The position numbers and the translations under genes are program-made. A stretch of 64,000 nucleotides of DNA from Scortum barcoo. Its lineage: Eukaryota; Chordata; Actinopteri; Centrarchiformes; Terapontidae. The notes under the pieces were generated by a model. That model worked only from the letters and a program-made list of their open reading frames with translations. It was not told the DNA's origin and did not search any database. Each line of letters starts with the position of its first letter. The stretch's first letter is position 1. The DNA lies in NCBI GenBank assembly GCA_023238725.1, contig CM041554.1:20446050-20510049 (forward strand), written 5' to 3'. Below, one piece after another: positions 24,231 to 37,650 of this stretch.

Positions 24231-24235
24231 CATGT

Positions 24236-24502
24236 CAAACCATTCATTCAGCTGGAGCTGAGCAGAGAGCTCACTGCAGCAGCTGACTCTAGGACCCAGA
24301 AGAGAGCAGAGACAGTCAGCCTCAAGTCCCCAACCAGCAGACCTGTAATGTAGTGACTGGATCTGTCAGCAGCGGCTCCACACGCCTTCACACACACTCT
24401 CTCTCACATACACTCACACTCACACTCATGGGCCTGCTTTAACTTTCAGCAACTCTCACACGGACAGCATCAGCAGCAGCATGGACACAAAGGGCACCAA
24501 AT
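24236..24502 (+). CDS. candidate first exon of afap1l1 (5' UTR plus 22 coding bases)
   Basis: A GC-richer, CA-repeat-bearing leader precedes ATG at 24481 in a strong context (A at -3, G at +4). The frame reads MDTKGTK and stops at a consensus donor gtaagt at 24503. The one-base overhang joins in frame to the acceptor at 39376, giving a Ser codon followed by the Met at 39378. A short upstream frame (ATG at 24428, four codons) precedes it. The start of the 5' end is approximate. It could instead be an unrelated transcript or a chance donor. Confidence 0.4.
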
Positions 24503-24541
24503 GTAAGTTTACCTATCTACCTGACACACTGCTGCCTGCAG

Positions 24542-24570
24542 GACTGACTGACTGACTGACAGACTGACTG
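24542..24570. repeat. (GACT)n microsatellite just after the candidate afap1l1 first exon
   Basis: Tandem gactgact units with one interruption, 40 bases into the putative first intron. Confidence 0.85.
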
Positions 24571-27500
24571 AGTGGTGCTGAGGAGCTGTGTGTTTCTGTC
24601 TTTATGCATGTTCCTGAGGTTGATTTAGATATGCATGCTTGTTTTTATGTGTTAATTGATTGGTGGGATCCTCTCTCTCTCACACACAAACACTATGTGT
24701 GTTTTTCCTCCCACACCTCTGACTGCTGCACCCTCCACACACATCACTGTCTTTAATGGGATCATTGCTGGGAATATACACAGGCCTACATAAACGTTAG
24801 GGTTTTCTCAATATCTCCCTTCCTATCCTATCTTAATTTGGTCTGATTTTATTCTCTAAACTTCTCTTACAACCAGGAGTCACATGTCTGAGAACACCCT
24901 GAGAGGAGTGCAATGGACACTTGGTTTTCCACCCTGTAATTCTCCCTCCTGTTGCACATCTAAAAAGACACTTTGGTCGTGCACTTTAAGAATATAAATA
25001 ATGTTTCTTTGGTCTCCCCCTCAGCTGCTTGGAGAGGCAGAAAACCAAGTGCTCATGTAAAGTCTGATTGTTGTTCTAGGAAGTGAAGCTCACTCATCCT
25101 GAGTCAAGTCAAATATGTGGATGTGGAGATGAGATATTTGGAGATTAGGCAGAGTCATTGTTTGACACTGGACACCACCAACAGTGAATTCTTCATACAG
25201 ACCTCTGGAGTGCTTTTGTGTTGAAATAGCAAGGAATACAAAATGTGTTTCCGCCCCATGTGTTTTTTCTGGGAGGAGATACAGTCGCCCCCCTGTGCGG
25301 GACTACATTTTTCCACATTGTAACTGAAAACAAATACATTTGCCCCCCCCCGACTTGTGGGCTTTGACGTTAGGTTGGAAGTAGCAGTGTTAACAGGGCC
25401 AGGTGTGACCTGGGTCAGCACTTCACATATGAGGTCATGATTTCAGTTTCTTGTTGATTTAAGTTTGATCTGTTTTTACACTGATGTTTGCTGTATCACG
25501 TTACTGCTTTCAGAGCCGCAGTGGCTCGAATGCTTCTCACAGACTTGTTGCCAGCCAAATCTAAACATGTGATAGTGATTATAATGACCAACTTTAATGG
25601 AAATTTTTAAGGTGAAAGGAAATGGGACAAACCGCATATGTGGTACTTTATCTAATTTCCACCACCTTTTAACAGCCTCTTTGCCCACAAGAAAATATAG
25701 CTTTTTTTTAAAGTCACTTCAGCCTTTCCTGTTCATGATTTACTTCTTTTCCATCTTTCTTCACCTTGTCATTGTATGTGCATGAGCTCTGTGTTGTTAG
25801 TGCATGTGTGTTTGGTGTGTACATAAAGGCAACTAAAGGAGGCGGTTTCTTTTTTTCTTGTCCAGGTTGGGAGAAATCTTTGCCTGTCAACACACAGGAA
25901 TTTTGCTTGAAAGACTTTCTGTCTGAGCTTTGTGGCTGTGCAAACCCCACAGGAGAAAACACACGGTGACGGCTGTTTATCCCTGGGGAGCACTGAACTG
26001 TTTATTGATTGGCTGCTGCTGAGTTTTCCTGATTTCACTGAGACAAGGCCACAAGTAATGAACTGTCCATCAACTGATTGTTTAATTATCAAATAAATGA
26101 GGACAAATGGCCTTCATAATCTGCCAAAGTAGCATTTAAAGGAGCAACCTCCAATAAAAAAAAAGTAAAAAATCCAAAGGAATTCTCAAAATTGAGGACT
26201 TAAATAACCTTTAATATCTTTAATATCTGTACAATAATGGATTATTTGTTAAATAACTATGAATTTAATGTTTTAATCAAACATAATTAGACATGGTGTA
26301 GAGCTCAGCAGCTTCACCTAATTTTTGTGACAGTAGAAGCAAGCTGTAAACATATTAGACATTAGACAGATTATCAGTTTCTATGCAGATATGGCAAACA
26401 ACAGCCTCTTCACACAACCAGCAGCATTACCATTCATATCGAGTCATGTTTGTGTCTAACTGATGAATGCAAGTCCAGTATTCTCTCTCTCTTTTGCTCT
26501 GTTTTTGGTCTCCACCAACCTCTGACAGAAATATGTGGGTCTTCAGCAGCTTAATACTCCACTGTGATTACAACATAAAAAAAATATCACTGATCAACTG
26601 TGCAACTAATTCCCTTAAAGGTTTTTTTGGTCGTTTACGTGAGTTCTGATTTCCAGCTTGGTAAGTTTGATGAGAGGCAGGTATGAGCTTGAATGGTGGG
26701 AGCCTCTTAATATGCACTTTCCAAGCCAGCTGCAGTGTCAGTGTAATAAAGATTTTGTTTCCACTGTGCACTGTGTGAAGCAGAGCATCAGGTGGGTGTG
26801 AGAGGGGAGAGGCTGTCCCCACAGAGATGCATTGCAGTGGTGGGATTGCCTGTGATTTAGCCCAGCAGATGAGATGAATCGTGGCTATTGTCAGGATGCT
26901 GTGGAGCATGTGGAAGAACTTGCGGACAAAACAGTGGCCGGCTACAGACTCTGCAATGCATGTATGTAACATACTGCCCATGTAAGCACAAGTAGGCAGC
27001 ATGTGCATGAAATCCTCACTCCATCCATGTTTGCTCCTCTAATGAGATGGCTGGAGTGCTCCACATTTCCACATTCCACTCAGAAATACATGAAAGGAGA
27101 ACCTGTGTGTTTGTGCAGATCCTTGCGTATGCGTGTGCCTATGGGAATTTACCCCCACATTTGTTATTCACATACAAAAGTAACCAGCAGCTCTGAGTAA
27201 TGATTTGATTTTTTCATATCAAAGTCAAATCCAAGTCCTCAGGCTTGTGGAGGACGTCTTTGAGAGTAAACAGGGATGTGAATTGTTAAAAGTTGAATTA
27301 ATTACATGGTGTCAGTGGGTTTGGGTTAGCAGGGCAAAGGAGCACAATTAAAATGCAGCTTGCTGTCGTCATCTAGCCAGTGGTCAGTGACCTGTGTGTG
27401 CATTTATGCCATATTTCTCATTATAAATGCTGTAATCTGAATTTCCCCACAGCAAAAGAAAAATATGTGGAGGTAACTTGACTCTGAAGTTTCAATTATA

Positions 27501-27995
27501 CTTAAAGGACTATTTTATTATTTTACAGCGTTGGTCTCACTGTCACACTTAGCCGCCACAACAACAATAAAACTATTCCTGTGGTGCGTGTGAATGTTAT
27601 TACAGATTGTTTTAGGAACTAATTTCAGTTTTCACCTTTACTGAAATAATAACTTGTTATTGGACTGTGATTGGGCTGTTAAATAGCTGTCTGTGGGTTC
27701 CTCGGCCTCGCTGGCCTCTTGTGTAAAGCTTTTTCCAGTGGAGCTCTCCTGTCTATTCTCGCTGTAGTCTTTGGTAAATGCAGTGTTATTCTAACCAATT
27801 GGAACACCAGCTATAATAATAAGAGAAAAAAGCGAGGGGATCTCCACTCCATTACACTACATTTTAATTATACATGAAAGGTTCAGAAGTTCCCTTGTTG
27901 TTCTATCAGACTTTATGAAGACTAGACATAAAATTATTGTGCAGACATGCTGACGCTTGCACATACAGTACATAGACACACAGTATAATATACAT

Positions 27996-28031
<36 letters not shown>
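27996..28031. repeat. (AC)n(AT)n compound microsatellite
   Basis: An AC run to about 28012 passes directly into an AT run. Confidence 0.9.
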
Positions 28032-28883
28032 GCCCCATCAAACATGAGCTGTAAATCATGGATGATCGTGGACCAACTCCATAAGAGGGAATTCCCCTCT
28101 TTAACCCTGAAATGATGATGATTCATATGGCTGAGATATGTGCAGGGTATGTGTGTGTATGTGCACATGTGGGCATGCTCATGTGCATTGTCTGTAAGCA
28201 ACGGTCAGTCTCTGCACAGCTGTTTATATGGGGTTTCCATGGAGATTTTTTTCTGCACAACATTACAGCGAGTGACTATAGATTGTATATGACACTTGAC
28301 ATGAAATGTGGTGTTTTCTTCTGTTGCAGAGGGTGAAAAGTGACTCTGCACACAGTGCATGCACACAGGTACAAGCAGTGTACTCACACACATACTTTCA
28401 GATGTACTGGAGAATATAAGCTTTTAAGTTTTCTATAGAATAAGACTTGCCTAACCTGTCATCAGTTTTATTATATTATTTCACAGCAGCCATACTTTAG
28501 CACTGAAATATGATTCAAGTTAATATATGGGTATAGAAACTTTCATTTTTTTGCCTTAGAAATAACTCCTGTTTGCTGTTCAAACAGTACAGTGTACAGA
28601 TAGTACTCACTAAATGTGGCTCTTGTATGCACTTGTATGCAAGAGTTTAAACAGAATTTCTGGAGGACTATCTAAGGCATATGATCACTTTATCCAGTAA
28701 CAAACAAAAGTATATACTATCAACAAGAAGTTATTTTAGTCTGTAGTTTGATTATTAGGTACAGTGTTTAAATGTAAAAAAAGTAAAGTTTTCATTGGCA
28801 GTTCATTGAGAGGAAGTTTAGTACTGCATTTTAAAATACTATAATCTTTAAATTTGGGAAATATGGGAAAGCTGTGGTGTGAC

Positions 28884-28887
<4 letters not shown>

Positions 28888-28936
<49 letters not shown>
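28888..28936. repeat. (TG)24 microsatellite
   Basis: An uninterrupted TG tract of 49 bases, the longest in the window. Confidence 0.95.
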
Positions 28937-28937
<1 letters not shown>

Positions 28938-29820
28938 ACAGTAGGGTTTACCTGGTGTTGTGAAATGCCTTCATATTCCTCTGATGAATGTTGTCCTTCG
29001 GCTTATACCAGTAACATTACAGGTCTGTCTCCAGTTCAACAGCTGCCAGCAGACACTTTGGAAAGCTTTTGTGATGAAACACAGATACAGCTTGAAGTAA
29101 CAAAATGAAATAGAATAGAAATAGAAATAGCAATCACTCATTCTCATTAGATGCAATGACCATTTTGCAATGTGTCATTTTGAAACTTAGTTGTACTGAA
29201 GCATTGTTTATTTGTGGTCCAGTTTATCTTTTCAAATTGATAAACACAACTTGTCTTTTCTTTTGACACAGTCAGTTTGTCTTATTTGCCTGATGTTGTA
29301 ATCATAATTAGGCCTTTTGAAACTGCAGACTTACCACTCTTTGTTACTCATCAAACTGATGTATCATTATTTTAGACTCTTTTAACTCTCAGACAATCTA
29401 ATTACCATCATGCTGCTTTGAAATGTAAGTGATGAATGTTTCTGGAAATACTGAAATTGCATCAAGCTCAGACTCACATGTTAATCTAGAAACAACAGAT
29501 ACTAAATGCTATACTGTGTAGCTTAGTTAATAATACATTCATCCTAAAGCATCTACATCATATCCCGAATGGTACTTGAAATAAAGACTGATAACCTCAC
29601 AAAATAAACTACTAAACTAGTTAACATAATACAACAAGGTTGCAAAAGGCACCTCGGATCATCCTCAAGGAAAACTTGTGCTCTGAATGATGGTGAGCAA
29701 GTAGACACTGAGAGCGTGTCCTAGTTTTCTGGAGAACAACTGAAGGCAGCACCCTGCTCCGGTCAAAATCCCATTAACACGAAAAATCCCAAGTGGAGAC
29801 AAAGCAGCTCCTTTTTCCTC

Positions 29821-29840
29821 GTGTGTGTGTGTGTGTGTGT
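29821..29840. repeat. (GT)10 microsatellite
   Basis: Ten pure GT units, followed by a second, shorter GT tract at about 29861. Confidence 0.9.
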
Positions 29841-30829
29841 GACTGTGATACTGTGTTTGTGAGTGTGTGTGTGTGGTGCGTTTGCAGGCATGCTTGTGTG
29901 TTCTGTGTATATTACCCTTGTGTGCAACATCAGTAAAGCAGCGCTTCCACTTGCAGAATAGTGTCTTTCTCAGCATGTGAATACTTTTCTGTGAGGGAGA
30001 CATAGCATTGTGGTGATCTCATAGGACTCAGGGCAGATATGGGATCTGAACAACAGTGACTGCACTGTAGACCCTTTGTCTGGCAGCAGGCTGAGTCAAG
30101 CTCTCTGTGCCATCTCAGACCTTAATAAATCAGAGAGCAGAGGATGAAAAATGAGCGAGAGGGGAAGGATGTTTAAGAGACGGACACCCCCTTCATCATG
30201 GTCGCTTCTGTCACCTTTGACCTGACCCCATATTGAGAACTGTTCCCACCTGGCCAGTGCCTCTATTATGTGATCAGAAAACATCTACAACTTTGTTATC
30301 TAGACCTGCTTTTCTTCCCTTGAGGTTAACTGGTGGATTAGCAGATCTCATAATGCATCGGGGGAAAGACGGGGAAACCCCCTTGAGAGTTTGCCAGTAT
30401 GTCACACTGCATTATGATCATCTGTTGGTGTGTTAGCTATGAGACACAATAGATTTGACCCTTTGGAAGGAGGAAGTGAAGGATTACAAGAGGGATGAGT
30501 TTGACGAACAGTTTTTTGAGGGGAGGAGAAGGGAACAGAATGGAAAAACCCTTCTTTGTGTGAGGACATATCCCTCGTTGCACTGTGTCACACCATACAC
30601 AATGGAATCATTTCTGTGGCACACATCTTTGTTCATGATGCCCCAAATCTGTCGGACGGGGCCATTATTGGGCTGATAGCATGTGATCTGACCCTGGGGT
30701 TTAAGTGTAGTGTAGCTATGCAGAAGCACAGTGAATAAACTTATGAGGTGTCAGATGGGAGGATGAGCAGAAATGCTTTACTAATCTGACCTGTAACTGG
30801 GACTGTTGACTTTCTCTCACCGCTCAGAT

Positions 30830-31130
30830 AGCAGCTCCCCGCTGTCACCGCCGCTTCCCAGATTCTCAGCTGCAGCAGAGCTACTTGTCGCTGTGGGTGT
30901 ATAATGTGTGCGAGTGTGTGTGAACATCAAAAGGGCCAGTGCTGCTCGCTGCCCTTCAAAAGCCAGTTAATGCTTAAACAGGTGAGCGGGGGCGCGCGGG
31001 ACCCATAATTCTCCCACTCCATCACCATGGTAACGCCCCAGCCGCGTTAAGAGGCCTAATGACTTTGAGTCGATTTCTCTCTCTGTGACAAGCTCATTAG
31101 CGTGGCCTAATTAAGGGAAGCGAGGATGCA
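30830..31130. promoter_or_regulatory. candidate conserved regulatory element in afap1l1 intron 1
   Basis: A GC-balanced, non-repetitive block with several recognisable protein-binding cores close together: an RFX X-box-like atcaccatggtaac at 31021-31034, and homeodomain-type cores ctaatga, tcattag and cctaattaag within 31050-31120. Function is inferred only from motif density. Confidence 0.3.
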
Positions 31131-33749
31131 TGTTCGAGCTGGAAACTAGTTGCAGACGCTGACTGCAGGATACACACGGACCCCATTTACATGTTGTCTA
31201 AATGTTTGCAAAGTGAGGGTGAATGTAAGCCTGGCTCTACTTTAGGGAGACTTAAGCTAAGATGTGCGTGCACACTTGTATATACTAGTGTGGGATCCTC
31301 GCTGCATTTTATGATAACCTGAAGCACCTCCCCATGCACAATAAAAACAGTGGGGAAAACATGTTTTTTCCTCCTCTGCCCATAATTTGTACATCCTTTA
31401 CGACTCCCTCAAAACTGAATAAGTTTTTCCACATGCTTCCCTCACCTGCTGCTCCACCTCAGCAATGTCATGGTGGTTGGTATGTGTGTCGGTTATTGTA
31501 AGTTTGTCCAAAATGTCCGCTCGTATAATAAATGAGCACGTCCAAGCCCTGAGAAAGGAATTGTCCTGCTCAATATGAACTATCTGCAGCAGCTAAATAA
31601 AGGGTTTCTCTAATAATGGCGTATTTAAGGGCTCCATTATACTGTCATCTCTTTGAAATACAGTCGCTGAAGCAGGCCCGTTCAATCCTATCTAGCTTAT
31701 GATCTAGACAGCGCATAGAGAACGGGGTCACCAGAGACAGTACGGTAGAAGCTGGAACGAGTCAGCTGACAGGAAGAGGAAACAGAAGGCCGGATGTGAT
31801 AGGTGATGTCATCAGAAGAGGGAGGAAGTCCATCTCTATAGGGGGCATATGGTGCATCCCCATACAGTTGGTCAGCCCATTACCGAAAGTGGGACAGGAA
31901 AAAGTGTTTTGTTGGCACACAGAATACGATCAAAATCACTCTTAGTTAGCTTCACAAGTTATCCCATCAGAGCCAGCATCATTCAATGTCTGCTTTGATG
32001 ATTTTCAGCTCAATCTATGAATGCTCAACATGGTATGACGAGCCTTTATGTTAACCTGCAGTCTGTCACCTGCACTTCTAGTTTGTTGTTATAGATAGAA
32101 ATAAAGGAAATCAACATTATTGTCCTCCTTGTGTGTAACAGATCAGGGTTAGGGTTAAGTGCCAGTGATAATAAGTAATAATGAGAAGCAATTAAACCTA
32201 CATCGGCTTATTTTTGGCAGATTGAAAATAACACAACACAAACATCATATTGTAGCATTTTAAGTTGACCCTTGCTTGCAAACAGTTGCTTATACTCACA
32301 CCTAAGTCCAATATTCACCATTCTCTTTTTTTGTTTTGTCCTCCATCAAATCTTGAGGGAAACGTCTGGCTCTATAGCTTTGCCTGTCTGCTGTTTGGTG
32401 TTGGTCAGGTAGCGCACAGCAGGTTAGAGGTTATACATGAAACAGTAAACCCGCCATGAGCCGTAAAAAAGCTGAGAGCTGCCGAGTCAGATGATAACTC
32501 TCTGTGGGTTTGTTACTATGAGTGAACCCTTTCACTTATAAACAGTCACTTGATATTATAAGCTCTTAATAGTATGATGATGAATGTAAGATCTGTAATG
32601 TAAGAAATCTGCTGCATTCATTGATATGGATTAAAATTGCATATTGTAACCAGTCTGTGTTCATCCACCTCAAATCTTACCCTAAATTATAAATGCATGG
32701 GCCAAACAGTAGCAGAAAGACAGTTTGGTCACAGTTGCAGTCATCGTGCTGATTTGTATCACCTTCCTCACAAGCCAGTTCTGTCTCTGTTTACCTATCG
32801 TGGGCTCCGGAGGTATCAGCCCAGGAGTGCCCAGACATGTCTTTGTGCTGGGGAAAGGAGAACCGTCAGACGTGGGAAATGCCTGGAATCTAAGGGGAGT
32901 AGAGTGGGAGGCGATTTCTTCACGATAGGGCACAGGCTGGTGAGAGAAGACATTGTTGGCACAGCGCTTAATGCAATTAAAAAACCTCGAGCACATCTGG
33001 CCATCTGGTGTACCTCACCTTTGTCAGCGTGTGTTGGCTAGACACACACCTCAGTTGTCTATATAGAGCAAATAGGTGTGTGAAGCCTGTGGTTTGCTGA
33101 GCTGCAGATGTAGCATCTGTTTTGTCATTTGGGCTGTGATTCAGCTGTTTTTTCTTTGAACACGCATGCACCAGCTTTGATAACCAAGGTGGATGACGGT
33201 ATTTGGATAACCGTCACACGGCATGAAGATAACATTGAAGCCCTGCTGTCTCTTAACTGAACAGCCTCTTCTGTGACTCACTTAAGATGAGGTAAGATTA
33301 TGCTTTTTCACCCCACCAAATAAAAAGGCTTTTCATTTACTTTCAAAAGTTGCAGGGTCATATTGTTCTGCTGGCCTGAGCGATGAGCCGGAGAAAGACT
33401 CCCACCCTGTGTTTCTGGACACCTCAAAGTCCTCAACCTGCAGCACCCTTTCATGTCAGATCAGGTTGGGAGATGGCTGTATATCCAACATGTCCAAAGA
33501 CAATAAGGAAGGGGAGACTTCCAAGAAAAACGCAGCAGTTTCCATTAGATACTGATCTCTTGCGGAGTCACAGATGGTATAGTCGTTTGGGTTTCTCACA
33601 GCAGCTTTGTCTACCAGGATTACCTCTTTGTTGTTCAAACCATGTTCTGTACTGTGGATTTGATTAGTGGTGCTCACTCTAAAATATACCTCTCTCTTAG
33701 ATTGTTAGCCCCATCGTGTTTTAACAAGTACCCGGATATGTCTGTCCTA

Positions 33750-34054
33750 GGGCGGCTCAGTCCGTGGGGACTTGACTTGGGAACCAGAGGGTTTGCTGGT
33801 TCAAGTCCCCACGGACCAGTCTACATGGAGGTGGACTGGTAGCTGGAGAGGTGCCAGTTCACCTCCTGAGCACTGCCGAGGTGCCCTTGAGCAAGGCACC
33901 AAACCCCAAACCTGCCCAGGGCGCTTCAAGGGGGCAGCCTCTATAGATGCCATGTGCGTGTGTGTGTATTCCTATATGTATATGTAACAGTGCCAGAGTG
34001 TAAATGTAAATTTCCCCATTGAGGGACACAAATAAAGGGTGTTCTTCTTCTTCT
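33750..34054 (+). mobile_element. tRNA-derived SINE
   Basis: The element opens gggcggctcagtccgtgggg, an A-box-like sequence, and has a B box ggttcaagtcc at 33798-33808. A body with gagcaaggcaccaaacccc follows, then a 3' tail tttccccattgagggacaca, and it ends in aataaagg and a (tct)n run. The RNA polymerase III promoter boxes at tRNA spacing and the simple-repeat tail mark it as a SINE. Family name not assigned. Confidence 0.8.
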
Positions 34055-34509
34055 AATGCATTTTTACTTAAGCCCACGAGAGCTGTTGTGTCCAGCTGTA
34101 ATGTGAAGAAATATGATGTGTTTATTTTTTTTTTGTTTGTTTTTTTTTTACAAGGCGGTGCGTTTTCCCGTCCTTCCTCTGGCATCCACGCTCCTGTGTA
34201 TGTTCACAGCTTCGCTGAGGAGGTCAGAGGTCACATTTAGTCACAGTGGGGAGTGGTTTGTCAGCCAATAACCAAGTCCAGCAGGGTGTGTCTGTGGCAT
34301 TTGTCACAGCTAGAGAGGCTTTTGGAAAAGTTGGGAAATGATAGAAATCCCTGAGGGAAGACTTCCTGCCTACATTATGAGTCCATTCATTTTCTAGTTT
34401 CCTCCACTGACATCCTTTGGAGTGCATATTTGAAGTCCTCTGTATATGAGCACAGTATGACTCATTTCACTCAATAAGTACAAAAATGAGATATAACCTC
34501 TTAATTATT

Positions 34510-34695
34510 GAATATTAGATGCGCTGGTAGGTCTATATTGTTAGAGGGCAGAGCCAGGCTAGCTGTTTCCCCCTACTTATTGTGCTGCTAAGCTAAGCTA
34601 ACCATCTCCTTAGTTGCAGTACAGACATGACAGTGGTGTTGATCTTGTCATTTAATTTTGAGAAAGAAAGCGAATAAGCCTATCCCTTTACAGTA
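34510..34695. repeat. palindromic MITE-like element, reverse half
   Basis: It contains gagccaggctagctgtttcc, gctaagctaagctaacca and gaaagcgaataagcctatcc, which match the reverse half of the family seen elsewhere in the window. Confidence 0.6.
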
Positions 34696-35519
34696 ACTAA
34701 AGTGTATTCAATAGATGAGATCAAACAGGGGTCAAAGGGGTCATACCAGGACTAAAAACAACAGGTGATCTTGTGTTTCACTTGCTCTGTTTAAGTCTGA
34801 TACAGCAACGTCACATGAATTGTTGTGCACCCGGCGGCCCTGCAGTCAGCTGATAGTGTTTTCATTCTGCAACTGATATGCGGTGAAAAACCCACACTCG
34901 GGAGATGAGGTGTGTTTTGTCTATGTGTTTCCACGTCTTGCAAGTGGTGTGTGCGTTTGTCTGCGTGTGCTTGCGGCCCTGTTTGTGCAGCATTAGGGCC
35001 CGTGTGATTGAAGGCAGCGTGTCGCATCGTGCCGGGGCACATGAGTCTGCCTCAAGGCAACAAGTCATCCACGTGTAACTCTGAACAGTCTCGACTTGTC
35101 TCAACAGCCTTCACCCACTCCCCCCCTTATCTTTCTCTTTACATTTTAAAATTGTTTTTATTTTAATGTTTTTAATTGCATTTTGAGTACAGAGATTTCC
35201 CACTCGCAGTCTCAGCTTCACTGGGAACATTTAGCTGACATCTCTATCAATCAGTAACCACACTGAAGATGCTCTGATGTAAAGTAGTGGTACAACAATG
35301 CCTTACTGTATCCGGGGTGTCAGTGGGTTCACCGGCATCTTCTGGATGGCCTTCATGTGCCACTAGTTAACAGTTAAAGATCTATTGAGGGAAAGAATGT
35401 GGAAGAATAACGAATGCGAGTTAGCTATTACTCGACATGTGTGTGTGTGTTTACACAGCAAGCCATTCCCAGGTGCTATACGATCCCTGGGATTACAGCA
35501 GAGGGGGAATCCAATAGGG

Positions 35520-35521
<2 letters not shown>

Positions 35522-35551
<30 letters not shown>
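35522..35551. repeat. (AC)15 microsatellite
   Basis: A pure AC tract upstream of the second candidate afap1l1 first exon. Confidence 0.92.
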
Positions 35552-35553
<2 letters not shown>

Positions 35554-35639
35554 CCCTACACCCCCACCCAGAAGAAAAGAGAGGAGGGGAGACTGGTGGG
35601 AGGGAGGTATGGGGAGATAACAGATCAGAGGGAGGAAGG

Positions 35640-35835
35640 GAGAGGCAAAGGAAGTGTGAATGCAGCAGTAGGCAGACTATAAGCTCACTTCCACTACAAA
35701 GGCTTCACAGGACAGCACACGGGGAGGCTCTGACTCTGGAGTATCTCCTACAGTATCTGCTTGTGCATGAATGAACCGGTTTGTCTCCTTCTTACCTTCG
35801 GGAAATGGTGGGACTCTCATCCACTGCTGTCGAGG
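35640..35835 (+). promoter_or_regulatory. second candidate first exon / promoter of afap1l1
   Basis: A consensus donor gtaagt starts at 35836. An ATG at 35805 gives MVGLSSTAVE with a one-base overhang that also joins the acceptor at 39376 in frame. An earlier ATG at 35771 is in another frame and would not join in phase. Upstream lie a TATA-like gactataagc at about 35677 and GGAAGT ETS-type cores. The 5' limit is a guess. Used as a non-coding leader it would work equally well. Confidence 0.3.
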
Positions 35836-36259
35836 GTAAGTGTTGAAGGGAAGTCTTTGTAGATACTACATTAACACAACAAGGTATCCCAGAGCTGAAG
35901 AAGTGGTGCACAGGTTTGTAAAGATATGTAAATACAGGAGAGAATGTAAATAAAGTGAATGTAAAGGTGTTGGCTGAATGCGAGACGTCAGGTGATGTTT
36001 ACCTCTCTGTGTGCTTTAAGCATCATGCCAGTTTGCTGAATTGTAAAGAAGAGGCAGTCACGTTGAATTGTTTGAGAAAGTTTGCCACCCAGACTCAGTG
36101 GTGAAATGGGGCAATTTTATTTTGGAGCCACTGGAGACTCTTTGTGGGATGCAAATTCTTGTGTGATTAGCTGGAATGTCTGCCTGCAACAATATTGTGA
36201 AACCAAAGTTGCTGCTGGATGACTGAATTTTGTCACTTTCGAAATACTGTGAAAGTTAC

Positions 36260-36294
<35 letters not shown>
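36260..36294. repeat. (TG)17 microsatellite
   Basis: A pure TG tract in the probable afap1l1 intron 1. Confidence 0.92.
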
Positions 36295-36295
<1 letters not shown>

Positions 36296-37499
36296 TGCGT
36301 GGCAAGATAAGCCACCTCAGCATGAAAAATGCCTCTGGCACGAAAAGGAGGGAGGTTGAAAAAAACATCAACCTGTGCACCCGATTGAGGTCACTTTATT
36401 CTTCATATCAGCGTTTGTTGGACATGTTAGCACAGGTGCTCCACTCGCTGACATTATTCACCCCCTTCACCCCCATTCCCACTCCCCCACCCTCTCCCTC
36501 CCTCAAAGAGTCTGTACAGTCTGCTAATGCAAGCCTCTTGTAAAGGCCTGAGTCTGCACTGTTAAACAAACTGCTCTCTCTCTCTCTCTTTGCTTTACTA
36601 CACGCACACACAGACACACTCTGTAAGAGTCTCGCACTATTAACAAAGTGAGGAATGTGTTTAGTGTTTAACGGCATTTGTCGGGCCAGTGTGAGGAGGT
36701 GAATGTCTGGTTGTGTCCAAAGCTTTGAGCGGCTTTATACATTCCCGCAAGCATCTTTTGTGCTGCCTTAAATTTGAATATGGTGTTTCCTCCTATGGAT
36801 TAAAAAGTCATTTTGTAGCTTAAAGTTATGCTTCGTCCTTCTTGTAACTGCAAATATTCCAATTTCACCCTGGTCTGGCTTTAATTAAACCATATCCAGC
36901 CTATTTTTTTATGCATCATTATTGTCTTGTGCAACCTTGTGTGCAGTTTCCCCCAGGTGCTAGGCTAAGAATCTGGCTCTTAAAGACATCAAAGACACAC
37001 AAACACACAGAGATTAACAGTTACAGTGGAGGTTCAAGGGATTGTGTGCTGTTTTAGATGTGCGATATGTGGTGTTCATTATAAAGGCACGACTTGGGGG
37101 ACTTAAGGGTGGTCTCATGTGCCTCACATGCCAAATACTACGTAGTAGTTCCTCTTTGCTCATTTTGGCAGGGGAGGAATGATACTGCAATTGCCAAATT
37201 GGATAATCAGCTCAGTAGAACACCAGTCCAAGCGAAATAGTGAAATAGTTTTATGAGTATTGTGACCTACTTCACGCCAACTCCTTGAAAGCGACGCCTC
37301 GATATCTGTGTTATGTTTGATTTAATGCTGACTGGTGTGAATTTAAATTGTTCTCTCTGCTGTGAATGAGTCACGCTGTGGATAGGGTTCTCTCTTCCAC
37401 TCGCCGAGGGGAAAGCCAGTGGTGCGCTTGAGCCAGAATCTAAACAGCTGGAGCCTCTGGCAGAGAGACAGCACTCGCCAGGCCAAAACATCCCACTTT

Positions 37500-37650
37500 C
37501 ATGAGTTTCCTCTCCTTCCCTGAACTCCCTTTCCTTATTTCCCCCGAGTGAATCGGGACTTAATGAGGAGACATTCCGGGTCCCTCCATGAATTAATACC
37601 TCATGCCCACTTCTCAGAGGGCGAGCGTGCTTTTATTACAATAGAAGGAA
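37500..37650. promoter_or_regulatory. candidate regulatory block in afap1l1 intron 1
   Basis: A non-repetitive stretch including acttaatgaggag, acattccgggtccc and gaattaatacctcat. ACATTCC is a TEAD-type core. Evidence is weak; no conservation data are available here. Confidence 0.2.

Noticed and set aside
26568..27008. 146-codon open frame on the minus strand
   Set aside because: No homology, no acceptable start context or splice structure; composition is like the surrounding intergenic DNA.
28736..28939. Open frame with a long His-Thr repeat on the minus strand
   Set aside because: It is a translation of the (TG)n microsatellite at 28888-28936.
33798..33808. B-box sequence suggesting a tRNA gene
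   Set aside because: The flanks do not fold as a tRNA and the downstream body and tail identify a SINE.
35771..35835. ATG at 35771 as the start of an afap1l1 isoform (MNRFVSFLPS)
   Set aside because: It reaches the donor in phase 2 and would shift the frame of the exon at 39376; only the ATG at 35805 fits.
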